DNA of 64,000 bases from assembly GCA_963573385.1 (NCBI GenBank), contig CAUYLG010066024.1:28926-92925 (forward strand), in the 5' to 3' direction. Positions 33,312 to 43,833 of the stretch are shown here, in pieces (position 1 is the stretch's first letter; each line of letters starts with the position of its first letter). Under the pieces are notes generated by a model. It saw only the letters and a program-made list of their open reading frames with translations. It ran no database searches and was not told the origin of the DNA. This stretch comes from Cacajao melanocephalus (taxonomy: Eukaryota; Chordata; Mammalia; Primates; Pitheciidae). The position numbers were made by a program, and so were the translations under genes.

Positions 33312-33958
33312 TTGCAAATCTATTCCACATTTTCCTACAGTATTTTAAATCATTGTGGGCTGTATATTTTCTTTTTATTGAGCTCTAGAGGGATACTTGG
33401 CAAGAGAGAACAGTTTTGTTTGTTGGTGCAGAGGCTGCAAGCCACTTTTCTGCTAGGTGAAAGATAATAAGCTGTCAATTTTTTTGTTGCAGATTTCTTA
33501 ATTCAGAGAGAAGAGTTGCTGAGGGTGTACCTGTATTTTGTAAATGAAGTAGCAACCGTTGACTTAGGAAAAGCATGTATTAGGAGACTTCATGGCTTGA
33601 AAAACTTTTGTTCATGTACCTTTTGCTATACAAGCTTGGAGAAAAGTCCAAGTAAGTTTGCATCATCAAAGCCTTCTAGAAGTAAATAGAATCTCCTCCC
33701 TACTTAATTTGAGTCTATCTTATCACAATGTCAGATAGATTATGATTTCAAATGAATTTGCCTGTGTCCCCAATGGAAACCTTGCTCTGAGGGAAGGCAG
33801 ATAGATGACTAGTGAATTTTAGGAAATCATGAAGGAAGATTGATTGCCTAACAGTCTGTGGGTATAAGACCTCCATCTCATAATAGGCACATTGTGAGAA
33901 TAATGGTCTGGACTTGAATGGGAAAAAGAGAGCTGTGAATTTGGAGGCCTAAGCATGG
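33312..33958. other. Unassigned AT-rich DNA
   Basis: Nothing recognisable. Confidence 0.5.
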
Positions 33959-34338
33959 TGCCATGGTTTGAATGTGTCCCCCAAAAATTCATGCATTAGA
34001 AACAATCCCCAATACAATAATGTTGGGAGGTGGAGTCTAATAAGAAGTGGTTGGTTATGAGGGTGAAGCCCTCATGAATAGATTAATGTCATTTTCATGG
34101 GAGCTGGTTAGTTATCATGAGTCTGTAGTTATAAAGAGAGTCTTGTCCCTGGTGCTTCTCTCTGCTTCAGTGCTCACTTCTGTCTTCTATTTTCCACCAT
34201 AGGATGATCCTCATGAGGTGCTGGCATCATGATCTTGGATTTCTCAGTCTCCATAACCATGAGCCAAATAAACTTTTCTTTGTAAATTACCCAGTCTGTG
34301 GTATACACAGGTATAGCAGCATAAAATGGACTAAGACA
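33959..34338 (+). mobile_element. MLT1A-type MaLR solo LTR
   Basis: A sense LTR of about 380 bp: TGCCATGGTTTGAATGTGTCCCCCAAAAATTCATG..., GGGAGGTGGAGTCTAATAAG, CCCTCATGAATAGATTAATG, GAGCCAAATAAACTTTTCTTTGTAAATTACCCAGTC (with a polyadenylation-type AATAAA), ending GGACTAAGACA. No internal region or partner LTR is present, so it is a solo LTR. The target duplication is not recognisable. Confidence 0.9.
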
Positions 34339-35454
34339 GGTAGTATACCCCTGCAGCTTGTGCATCATTGTGGGAGAAGCAAAAGGGCTCAGAGGAATGT
34401 GCTGGACTGGGTCAGTTAAGTGCAGTGAATTCATATGGCAGTGATAGCAGAAATGGCAATTGGCTAGTAAGAAATGGGTCAGATAGTTTGAGAGCTTTTC
34501 TTCCATTCCTCCTTCCTTTGGTCTTTCTCTTTCCCTCCCTTTTCCTTCTTTACTGTTTTAATACTCCTGTGAAAGATGAGTAACTGAGATGATCCCTTTG
34601 GATTGTACAAGCTTCTGTGATTCTTGTCAACTTGGTTAAGTGGTGGGTAGGTCTCAAGAGGTAGCCACTGGATTTTCTATTAAATTGGTCCTGTGGGGGA
34701 TTGAATGATTAATTTGATTATTATTAAAAAGATTTATGATTGTAATTATACCTTGAGCTGGTAACGCAAGTCACATTGATTTTTACCCGATTTTTAAAAA
34801 TTCAAAACTTAAGGAGTTATCCCTAAAAATTCTGCATCTCCTGTTTTCTCAGCTTCAAATCTGATCAAAGATAAAATTTTCCTTAAAATAATTTGTTCCC
34901 AGATCATCAAATGTGAATTTGGATGGTAATAACATATCAAAAGAAAGAATTAAGAAGAGAAACAGGGGAGGGATAGTTTTTCAGCAGAGGAAAATGAGGT
35001 CCAGAGAGTCAGGCATTGGCACTTACCATCCTTGTAGAGGGAATGCTGGCTCATGGATCTGTCAGACATCTTGGCAGGAATATCTCAGTTTTCTGTCAAG
35101 CTCCCTTAGCCAGATGCCATTGAACAATCAAATCAAATAATTAACTCAGTTCATTTTCAAATTTCACATTCATGAAGAAAACTTCTAATTATATTTTGGC
35201 TTCCCCATAGGAAAAGAATTCACTGAATAAGGAATATATTCTTTGGGAATCCTTGGTGTCAAAGGATGACAACATCAAGCTGGGCTTTGAAAATGTTAAT
35301 TTAAAAATTACTCAAGATAACAATGAAAATTAATAGAAAAATACATTCGAAAATGTAAAAGTAAATGAAGACAACATAATTCTCAACTCAAACTAAAACA
35401 GTTAATTGAAGGATAACAACTCTCTCCTAAAGACAGAAAAGATAACAAAATTTA
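34339..35454. other. Unassigned DNA
   Basis: No gene or confident repeat. A pyrimidine-rich run lies at about 34498-34555. Confidence 0.5.
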
Positions 35455-35780
35455 TGTTTGGCTTTTATTCACTTTTGGGGAGACTTACTATGTGGGTACT
35501 TGGGATACAATAATGAACAAGGTACTCATGTTCTTTGCCCTTATGGAGAAAAATTATACTGTAGGAAAATTGATTATATTATGGCAGTTAGATAACTCGT
35601 CTTAATTTTTAATAACACAGATGAAAATGAGAAAGAAAAAGTGCAATTAAAGCATGGAGTGTGGCGTCTGCTCTGCTCTGATTTGTCAGGGAAGTCTTCC
35701 TGGAGGAAATAACTTGTGCCCTGGGATGTGAAGTCTGAAGGAAGAGGATAAATTAATTGTAGTAGAGGGCAGAGGAGAGT
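35455..35780 (-). mobile_element. L2 3' portion, antisense
   Basis: The plus strand shows antisense LINE2 landmarks in order: TTACTATGTGGGTACTTGGGATACAATAATGAACAAGG, CTTTGCCCTTATGGAG, then TTTGTCAGGGAAGTCTTCCTGGAGGAAATAACTTGTGCC and GGGATGTGAAGTCTGAAGGAAGAGG. Frames are destroyed. Confidence 0.72.
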
Positions 35781-35789
35781 TCTAGATTG

Positions 35790-36125
35790 TATGAGTTTGG
35801 TTTCTTAGTTACAAACAGTAGGAACCAACTGACCAGTGGATCAAAAAGAAATTATTTGAAGAGTATTAAACATGTCACAGAATCAATTGGGGGATTGTGA
35901 AACAAGATTAGAGAATGAGAAAGGACTTAAAAATGTAAGGCAATGGCAAACAGTCGAGAACACAGCAGGGTAATTGTTTACTTGGGATGCTATCACTGGC
36001 ACTGTTTCCATGTGATATTTGTGATGAGCTGTAAGTTTTTACTGTCGCTGTGCCCTTACTTCACTTTCTCATGTTTCAAAGTCCTGGCAGAAGCATCTGA
36101 CCAGCCAAGTATGGTAGCCATTCTC
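35790..36125. repeat. Possible ancient interspersed repeat, family not assigned
   Basis: Wording such as TAGTTACAAACAGTAGGAACCAAC followed by AAATTATTTGAAGAGTATTAAACATGTCACAGAATC reminds me of an old mammalian repeat, but I cannot place it in a family. Confidence 0.3.
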
Positions 36126-36129
36126 TAAT

Positions 36130-36625
36130 ATGGCTCCCACTGATGCATGCTGCTTGGTATACATGCCCTGGTGTCATCTGCTCTCATGTGATATGAGGGT
36201 TCATTGCTGTGGCCAATAGAATACACTAGAAGTGATGATATGTAACTTCTCAGGCCAGATGATGAATAATATTGTCACTTCTGTCTTGCTCTCTCTTGGA
36301 TCACTTCCTTAGAAACCAGCTGCCCTGTTGTGAGGACACTTAAGCATCCCTTTGGAGAGGTCTACAGTGAGGAACTGAGACCTTTCCCAGTTCTAGCAAC
36401 AACTTGTCAGCCATGTGAGTGAGCCATCTTGGAAGTGTATCCTCCAGCCCCCGACAAGCTTTCAGATAATGTCTTAATTATAATGTCATGAGAGACTGGG
36501 CCAGAATGGCGCAGCAAAACTGCTCCTGAATTCTTACCCCACAGAAGCTGAGTGAAATAATAATGTTCATTTTTGCTTTAAGCTGTTAAGGTTTAGGGTA
36601 ATTTTTTACATAGAAATAACTAGTA
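36130..36625 (+). mobile_element. MLT1-type (old subfamily) MaLR LTR
   Basis: Sense LTR landmarks: CCTTGCTCTCTCTTGGATCACT-like text, CAGCTGCCCTGTTGTGAGGACACTTAAGCA, GGAGAGGTCTACAGTGAGGAACTGAG, CAGCCATGTGAGTGAGCCATCTTGGAAG, CCTGAATTCTTACCCCACAGAAGCTG and the 3' end TTTGCTTTAAGCTGTTAAG...ATAGAAATAACTAGTACAC. An older and longer MLT1 subfamily than the one at 33959. Confidence 0.75.
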
Positions 36626-36734
36626 CACATGCCTGATTCTTATTTGCCAGAAAGAGAGAGGTTGTTTCATTTTGCAGATGAGTAAATTAACTTAAAGAGA
36701 TTAGAAAATAATCTTTAAATTTTTTTCAAAATCA

Positions 36735-36848
36735 TTTAATGAACACTTGCATGGCTCTGCTGCCTATCAGGCACTGTTCTAAATACTTTACAAATACTAA
36801 CTTATTGAATCTTTATAGCAGCCCTGTGAGGTAGGCACTATTAGTATC
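36735..36848 (-). mobile_element. MIR, antisense (first half, split by LTR)
   Basis: ATCAGGCACTGTTCTAAATACTTTACAAATACTAACTTATTGAATC...AGCCCTGTGAGGTAGGCACTATTAGTA is antisense MIR from tail to core. It is cut at 36848 by the MLT1-type LTR and appears to resume near 37310. Confidence 0.8.
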
Positions 36849-37232
36849 TGTTATGTACTGAAATTTGAATACCACAAATTCGTATGTTGATGCCCCAGTC
36901 CTTAATGTGACTATATTTGGAGATAGGGCCTTTAAAGAAGTAATTAAGCATAAATTAGGTCATAATGATGGGGTCCTAATCCAATACGACTGACGTCCCT
37001 CTAAGCAGAGGAAGAGACATCAGCGATGTATGTCCACAAACAAAAGACCATGTGAGGACACAGCAAGAATACCCTGTCTGCAAGCCATGGAGAGAGGCCT
37101 CAGCAGAAACCAAACTGCTAACAGCTAAATTTTGCACTTCTATCCTCTAGATCTGCGAGAAAATAAATTCCAATTATTCAAGCTACCCAGTGTGTAGTAT
37201 TTTGTTGTGGCAGTCCTAACCAATGAATACTA
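36849..37232 (+). mobile_element. MLT1B/C-type MaLR solo LTR inside MIR
   Basis: Sense LTR: TGTTATGTACTGAAATTTGAATACC..., ATGTTGATGCCCCAGTCCTTAATGTGAC, TTTGGAGATAGGGCCTTTAAAG, CCTAATCCAATACGACTG, GACCATGTGAGGACACAGCAAGAA, GAGAAAATAAATTCC..., GTGTAGTATTTTGTTGTGGCAG, ending near AATGAATACTA. Inserted in an antisense MIR. Confidence 0.85.
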
Positions 37233-37309
37233 GCCAACACCATAAGCATGCATGAATCAGACTATTCTGATTGCTGCTTTAACTACTATCCATTACAGTA
37301 ACTACCCCG

Positions 37310-37425
37310 ACCTTGCCCTTGATGATGAGGCTGCAGATAAATAATCTAAAACACAGGGAAGTTAAGTAAGATATCCAAGATCACACAGTGAGTGATAGGT
37401 TGGGATAAGTTTGAACTCTCTAAAT
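37310..37425 (-). mobile_element. MIR, antisense (second half)
   Basis: GATGATGAGGCTGCAGATAAATAATCTAAAACACAGGGAAGTTAAGTAAGATATCCAAGATCACACAGTGAGTGATAGG is the remaining core and tRNA side of the MIR begun at 36735. About 78 bp between the LTR and this piece remain unassigned. Confidence 0.78.
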
Positions 37426-38261
37426 GAATCTATCATGCTATATATCAATAAACCAGTAAGGAGATTTTTAAAGTATGCTTTCCTTGAGAACTTTTTATCT
37501 TGTACATTTTGAAAAAGGAATTGTTGGCATAGTTTCTAAATGGGCTTCATAAGAAGTTTAAAAAATTATTTTGGTCTTCACTGAAACGGATTAAAGGATC
37601 CATTCTGAATTTCTTGGACTATTTCAAAATGTTCATTTTAGAAATGTTTGAATGCATGCCTGAGATATGCTGAGCTATAAGTAATCTCTGTCACTGTGTT
37701 CCTTTTTTTTTTTTTTGCCCCCTAAAGTGTCCAAAAGACAGAAGGAGCATCTGATGGGCTGAGCTTTGGTCAAGCCCAATTTCTAACTGCCAGCTAAATG
37801 GAGTAAATCCTTAAATAGAGAGGAGAAAAAGAACCTAATGCAAGAATTTACCCTGTTATGTGAATGCAACGCAAATGTGGTTCAAGATTTTCTCAACACT
37901 TGCCTTGTACGGAGACACTCAGCACTTTGTTGGTTCTCTAGAACACATGCAATTTTATAATACAGTGAGATATATATGAGAAATTTATATTTTTTTCTAA
38001 AAATATTGTGTAAAGAGGATTATCATGGCATAAAGCCCAGCAGAAACCTTATAAAATTCTACTTTGAATTGTTTCATTTTCATCCTCAAAGTTCCTCTCC
38101 TTGCCTTTAGCTTCAACTGTTATTTTTTTTCCTTCACTTACACAGACCCTGAAAAACTCCCTTGGCTATTTGATCCTTCCAATTCTGTGCAAACTCCAGT
38201 TAACAAAACAAATGCCTTATCTTCAGTAGAGCAGCAAAGACCTAAATGTAAGGCCCCAAAA
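37426..38261. other. Unassigned AT-rich DNA
   Basis: No gene or repeat recognised apart from a T14 run at about 37703-37716. Confidence 0.5.
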
Positions 38262-39171
38262 AAATAAAACTACAGGAAGAAAACATAAGGGAAATGTTTC
38301 CAGAAATTGGTCTGGTATTTTATTAATAAGGTGAAAGGCACAGACAACAAAAGCAAAAATGAACAAATGGGATTATGTCAACTAAAAAGCCTCTGCACTG
38401 CAAAGGAAACAATCAACATGGTGGAAAGACAGCCCACAGAATATGAGAAGATATTTGCAAACTGTTCTTGTAATAGAGATTAATATCCAGAATATTAAAG
38501 AACTCAAACATCTCAACAGCAAAAAATAATGTGACTAAAAATGGGCAAATAATTGATAATTGAACAGACATTTCTCAAAAGAAGAAGTGGCCAAGAAATC
38601 AATGAAAATGAAAGCTCAATATTACTAATTAACAGAGAAATGCAAATCAAAACCACAATGAAGTATCATCTTACCCCAGTTAGGATGGTTATTATCAGAA
38701 AGACAAAAAATAATGCCACAAAGGATGCAGAGAAAAGGGAACTCTAAAGCTTGGTTAGTGGAAAAAATCACTAGTGGAAAAAATCACTATATGGAAGAGA
38801 TAATCTGCACTCTCATGTTTATTGCAGTGCTATTTATAATAGCCAAAATATGTAATCAACCTAGGTTTCCAGCAACATAAATGGATAAAGAAAATGTGAT
38901 ATAGATAATAGAGTAATATTCAGCCATCAAAAGAAAAGTCTTGTCATTCAAGTCAATATGGATAGAACTGTAGGACATTATGTTAAGTGAAATCAGCAGG
39001 AATGGAGAGTTAAATACCACATGTTTTCACTCATGTGAAAGCTAAACAAGTAGAGTTGATCTCATAGAAGTACAAAGTAGAACAGAGTATACTGGAGACT
39101 GGTAAGGGTTAGGGAAAGGGAGGTATAGAAAGAGATTTGTTAAAGGATATAAAATTATAGCTAGATAGGAG
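38262..39171 (+). mobile_element. L1 3' portion (first part, split by MST provirus)
   Basis: Sense L1 ORF2 C-terminal region: GGGATTATGTCAACTAAAAAGCCTCTGCACTGCAAAGG, GAGAAATGCAAATCAAAACCACAATGAAG, then the end-of-ORF2 text ATGGATAGAACTG and TACCACATGTTTTCACTCATGTG. The 3' UTR is interrupted at 39171 by an MST provirus and resumes at 41476. A private 16-bp tandem duplication lies at 38756-38787. Confidence 0.88.
38553..38747 (+). pseudogene. L1 ORF2 C-terminal remnant
   Basis: A 64-codon open remnant contains REMQIKTTMKYHLTPVRM, the conserved motif near the C-terminus of L1 ORF2p. Upstream and downstream frames are broken. No functional protein is possible from this fragment. Confidence 0.85.
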
Positions 39172-39515
39172 TGAATTAGTCTGTTTTCACACTGCTATAA
39201 ATAAATGCCTGAGACTGGGTAATTTATAAAGGAGAGGTTTAATTGCTCACAGTTCCATATGGCTTGGGAGGCCTTGGGAAACTTGCAGTCATGGTGGAAG
39301 GGGAAGCAGGCACATCTTACATGGCAGCAAGCAAGAGACAGCAAGCAAGAGCAGGGAAAACTGCCTTATAAAACCATCGGATCTAGTGAGAATTCACTTA
39401 CTATCACAAGAACAGCATGGAGGAAACCACCCTCATGATCCAATCACCTCCCTCTCTCGATATGCAGGAATGACAATTCAAGATGAGATTTGGGACGTAG
39501 AGCCAAACCATATCA
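39172..39515 (-). repeat. MST 3' LTR (minus-strand sense)
   Basis: A 344-bp LTR with a private 14-bp repeat of AGCAAGCAAGAGAC/AGCAAGCAAGAGC (about 39328-39355). It ends CCATATCA at 39515 beside a purine-rich minus-strand tract. Confidence 0.9.
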
Positions 39516-39667
39516 TTCTGCCCTGGCCACTCCCAAATCTCATGTCTTTCTCAGTTCCCTAAAGTCTTTTAGTTCATTTTAGCATTAACTCAAAGTCCAC
39601 AGTCCAAAGCTTCATCTGAGACAAGGCAAGTCCCTTTCACCCACGAGCCTGTAAAGTCAAAAGCAAG

Positions 39668-40325
39668 CTAGTTATTTCCTAAATACAATAGGGATACAGG
39701 CATTGGGTAACTGCTTCTGTTCCAAATGTGAGAAATTAGCCAAAACAGAGGGGCTACAGGCCCCATGCAAGTTTGAAATCCAATACGGCAGTCATTAAAT
39801 CTTAAAGCTCCCAAATAATCATTTTTGACTCCATGTCTCACATCCAGGTCATGCTGATGCAAGAGGTGGGCACCCATGGTCTTCGGCAGCTCTGTCTCTG
39901 TGGCTTTCCAGGCCATAGCCCCCTTCCTGGTTACTTTCATGAGCTGGCATTGAGTGTCTGCAGCATTTCCAGGAGCACAGTGCAAGCTGTCAGTGTATCT
40001 ACCATTCTGGAGTATGGTGGCCCTTTTCTCACAGCTCAACTAGGTAGTGTCCCAGTGGGGACTTCATGTGGGGTCTCCAATGTCACATTTCCCTTCTGCG
40101 CTACCCTAGCAGAGATTCTCCATCAGGGGTTCACCCCAAAGCAAACTTCTGCCTGGACATCCAAGCATTTCCATTCATCCCCTGAAATCTAGGCGGAGGT
40201 TCCCAAACGTCAGTTTTTGACTTCTGTGCACCCACAGCACTAACACCATGTGGAAGCCACCAAAGCTTGGGGCTTGCATCCTCTGAAGCAATGGCCTGAG
40301 ATGTACATTGGCCCCTTTTAGTCAC
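39668..40325 (-). pseudogene. Decayed MaLR internal open frame(s)
   Basis: Minus-strand frames at 39668-40039 and 40131-40325 are homologous to the THE1 internal frames (shared GAHLLHQ block, shared length and order). They are separated by stops and frame changes. A coding-dead relic. Confidence 0.75.
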
Positions 40326-40737
40326 GGCTAGGATGCAGGGTGCTGAGTCTGGAGAGTGTACAGAGCAGTGGGGCTCTGGGCCCAGCCCAGGAAACCATTT
40401 TCCCCTTCTAGGCCTCCAGGTCTATAATGGGAGGAGCTCTGGTGAAGGTCTCTGACATGCTCTGGAGACATTTTCCCCATTGTCTTGGTGATTAACATTT
40501 GACTCCTTCTTACTCATGCAAGTTTCTGCAGTGGACTTGAATTTCTCCCCAGAAAATGGGTTTTTCTTTTCTACCATATGGTCAGGCTACAAATTTCCTA
40601 AACTTTTATGCTTTGCTTCCCTTTGAAACATAAGTTCCAATTTCAAACCATCTCTTTGCAAACACATAAAACTGAATGCTTTTAGAATAATCCAGGTCAC
40701 ATCTTGATAAAAATTTCTTCTGCCAGATACACTAAAT

Positions 40738-40813
40738 AATTTCTCTCAAGTTCAGAGTTCCACAGATCTTGAACGGGGGCAAGATATGTGGAACTTTGAA
40801 CTTGAGAGAAATT
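40738..40813. repeat. Inverted duplication (33-bp arms) inside the MST internal region
   Basis: 40738-40770 and 40781-40813 are reverse complements at 31 of 33 positions with a 10-nt loop GAACGGGGGC. The THE1 copy in this window (about 3091-3150) has only the left arm. Its sequence runs from GGGGCAA directly into the segment that follows the right arm here. The right arm is therefore extra DNA of roughly 36 bp in this copy. Confidence 0.9.
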
Positions 40814-41113
40814 GAACTTTTGCCACCTGTCTGCTAAAGGCTAGCATAAGTGATATTTACTCCAGTTCCAGGTAAGTTCCTCATCTCCATCTGAGATGAC
40901 CTCAGCTTGAACTGCATTGTCTGTATCACTATCAGCATTTTGGTTACAACAATTTAACAAATCTCTAGCAAGTTACGAACTTTCCCACATCTTCCTTTCT
41001 TCTCCTGAGCCCTCCAAACTGTTCCAATCTCTGCCTGTTACCCAATTCCAAAGTCAATTCCACATTTTTTAATATCTTTGTAGCAGTACTTCCCTACCTC
41101 GGTACCAATTTAC

Positions 41114-41470
41114 TGTATTAGTTCATTTTTGCACTGCTATAAAGAAATACCCAAGACTGGGTAATTTATAAAAGAAAGAGGTTTAATTGACTCATAATTC
41201 CACATGGCTGGGATGGCCTCAGGAAACTTACAATTATAGTGGAAGGGGAAGCAGGCACATCTTACATAGTGGCAGGTGAGACAGCAAGCAAGAGCAGGGA
41301 AAACTGTCTTATAAAATCATCGTATCTAGTGAGAACTCACTCACTAGCACAAGAACAGCATTGGGAAAACTGTCCAATGATCCAGTTACCTTCTTCTCTC
41401 TACATGTGGAGATTACAATTCAAGATGAGATTTGGGTGGGGACACAGAGCCAAACCATATCAAGATATCA
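41114..41470 (-). repeat. MST 5' LTR (minus-strand sense)
   Basis: Begins TGTATTAGTTCATTTTTGC. The usual LTR end CCATATCA is at 41462, followed by AGATATCA, a partial repeat of the end, before the AGGAG target duplication. The internal side carries GGTACCAATTTAC (41101-41113), the same primer-site-region sequence as the THE1 copy. Confidence 0.9.
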
Positions 41471-41605
41471 AGGAGGAATAAATTCTAGTGTTCTATGCCA
41501 CTGCAGGATGAATGTAGGTAATAGTAATATATATTCAAAACAACACTTTGGACTCCATGATATGTACAATTATTATTTGACAATTTTAAAAACATTTAAA
41601 GAAAA
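41471..41605 (+). mobile_element. L1 3' UTR end (second part of the split L1)
   Basis: TTCTAGTGTTCTATGCCACTGCAGGATGAATGTAGGTAATAGTAATATATATTC and CATGATATGTACAATTATTATTTGACAATTTTAAAAA continue the L1 interrupted at 39171, up to its A-rich end. The first five bases are the MST target duplication. Confidence 0.85.
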
Positions 41606-42410
41606 GGCGAGGAGCCAAGATGGCTCGCTGGATACAGCCAGGAAGAGCTTCTCCAACTGAAAGAGACCAGACCATCAAGTAGACTGGTGTATTCTGAAAA
41701 GGTCCCTGGAAAGAAGGCATAGAAATGGAATACAGGGAAGATGCAGACCCTGGGCTGAAAGAGGAGGAATTTGGGAACCCTGCATGGGATTGCTGAGCAC
41801 AAAGACGTGTTCCTGGCTCTGAGGTGAAGTGAAATAGGCATGGAGTGGCTCATACTTGCTATGGGCCTTTGGGATCTTAGCTGTGAGAAATGCCATGACC
41901 CCTGCTGGATATCTAAGCTGGCAGGGAGAACTTCCTGGAAAGTTGGCAGAGACAGAACTCCAACCTATGTGGAGAACAGCCATGAGTACTCAAACCCAAG
42001 TCTCTCTCTACTGAACTGTATGAAATTGAGGTGTAAAAATCCAGATAAAAGATCAACAAAACCAAAAATTGCTTTTTCAAAAGAATAAATAAGATTGATA
42101 AACTGCTAGCTAAATGAATAAAGAAAAAAAAATGAGATCCAAATAAACCTAATCAGAAATGATGAGTTAACATTACCATCAACTCCAAAGAAATACAAAA
42201 ATACCCTGAGATGATTATGAACACCTCTATGCACACAAACTAGAAAACCTAGAAGAAATGAACTAAAAAAAATAACCTCCCAAGATTGAACCAATAAGAA
42301 ATCATAATCTTGAGCAGACTAATAATGAGTTCTGAAATTGAATCAATAATAAAAAACCTACCACCAGAAAAAGCCATGGACAGAACAGATTTACAGATTA
42401 ATTCTACCAG

Positions 42411-42623
42411 ATGTATAAGGAATTGCTGGTATCAATCCTACTGAAATTATTCCCAAAAACCTGGAAGAAGGGATTCCACACTAACTGGTTCTATGATTCC
42501 AGTATCATTGTGATACCAAAACTTGCTAGAGACACATTGAAAAAAAAAACCTTCAGGCCAATATCCCTGATGAACATAGATGCAAAAATCCTCAACAAAA
42601 TACTAGCAAACCAAATTCAGTAG
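42411..42623 (+). pseudogene. L1 ORF2 remnant, start of RT domain
   Basis: A 70-codon frame contains [20 protein letters not shown], the conserved N-terminal RT motif of L1 ORF2p. It ends at a stop shortly after. The catalytic motifs downstream are deleted. Confidence 0.88.
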
Positions 42624-42704
42624 CACATTGAAAAGCAAATCCACCGTGATCACGTAGGCTTTATTCCTGGGATGCAAGATTTGTTCCATCTATGCAAATT
42701 AATA

Positions 42705-42748
42705 AATATACACAAATATATATATACACACATATATATATATATATG
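42705..42748. repeat. AT/TA-rich microsatellite at an L1 deletion junction
   Basis: Alternating TA and CA units replace the expected L1 ORF2 RT-core sequence between the two retained ORF2 blocks. Confidence 0.85.
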
Positions 42749-42991
42749 ATAAATACATGTAAATAATTGTTGATAATATGCAATGGGGAAAGGACTTCCC
42801 ATTCAATAAATGGTGCTGGGATAACTAGCTAGTCACATGCTGAAGAGTGAAAATGCACCCCTTTCCTCTTCTTTGTACAATACACAAAAATTAAAATGGA
42901 TTAAAGACTGATATGTATAATGTAAAATTATAAAACCCTAAAAGAAAACTGAGGAAATACCATTCTGGACATATACCTAGAAAAAGATTTC

Positions 42992-43177
42992 ATGACCAAA
43001 TTTCCAGAAGCAATTGCAACAAAAATGAAAATAGACAAGTTGGACTTAATAAAACTAAGTAGCTTCTACACAGCAAAAGAAACTATCAGCAAAGTAAACA
43101 GAAAACCTACAAAATGGGAGAAAGTGTTTGCAAACTATGCTTCTGACAAAGGTCTAATATCCAGAATTTATAAATAA
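42992..43177 (+). pseudogene. L1 ORF2 remnant, C-terminal half
   Basis: A 61-codon frame with [19 protein letters not shown] and [12 protein letters not shown], conserved ORF2p C-terminal stretches. Frameshifts separate it from the remnants on either side. Confidence 0.88.
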
Positions 43178-43647
43178 CTTAAATCAGCAAATAACAACCC
43201 CATTTAAAAAAATGGGCAAAGGACACAAACAGACATTTCTTCAAAAAGATACACAGTCAATAAGCAAATGAAAAAATACTCAACATTACTAATTGTTAGA
43301 GAAATGCAAATTAAGCCACAATGAGATACTATCTTATGGCTATGATTTTAAAAAATCAGGATGGCTGTTATTTTAAAAATCAAGAAATTAAAGATGTTGG
43401 TGTGATTGCAGAGAAAAGGGAACATTTATATACTGCAGGTGTGAATGTTAATTAGCCACTATAGAAACTGATTTGGAGATTTTTCATAGAACTTAAAACA
43501 GAATTACTGTTCAACCCAGAAATCTCATTACTGGGTATATACTCAAAGAAACATACATCATTCTACAAAAAGACATGCATGGGTATGTTCAGTGCTGCAC
43601 TATTCACAATAGCAAACATATAGAATTAATCTAGATGTCCATCAATA

Positions 43648-43833
43648 GTGGACTGCATAGTAAAGATGTGGTATATATATATATATACCATAGAACTCTA
43701 CCCAGCCATAAAAAAGAATGAAATCATGTGCTTTGCAGCATCGTGGATGGAACTGGAAGCCATTATCCTAAGCAAATTAACACAGGAACAGAAAGCTAAA
43801 TACTGCATGTTTTCACTTACAAGTGGGAGCTAA
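43648..43833 (+). pseudogene. L1 ORF2 C-terminal end remnant
   Basis: A 61-codon frame ends in SWMELEAIILSKLTQEQKAK-type sequence, the C-terminus of ORF2p, and stops close to the expected ORF2 stop. A 20-bp TA palindrome (43670-43689) lies near its start. Confidence 0.85.

Larger units (their letters stand above)
39172..41470 (-). mobile_element. MST-type MaLR provirus, complete, minus strand
   Basis: A second MaLR provirus, antisense, with LTRs at 39172-39515 and 41114-41470 and about 1.6 kb of internal sequence. The internal sequence is homologous to the THE1 at 1460-3849. AGGAG at 39167-39171 and 41471-41475 is a perfect 5-bp target duplication. It holds only if the right LTR is allowed to end eight bases after the usual CCATATCA, at ...CCATATCAAGATATCA. 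The internal frames are decayed. LTR wording (AAGCAAGAGCAGGGAAAACTG) suggests MSTA/MSTB rather than THE1. Confidence 0.92.

Noticed and set aside
33959..34338. Frames at 34174-34506 and 34204-34419 as genes
   Set aside because: They lie within or run out of an MLT1 LTR and show no protein similarity.
33954..34343. 5-bp target duplication for the MLT1A solo LTR
   Set aside because: The flanks CATGG and GGTAG do not match; too decayed to claim.
43670..43689. 20-bp TA palindrome as a cruciform site
   Set aside because: It is a simple TA microsatellite inside an L1; any TA repeat is palindromic.
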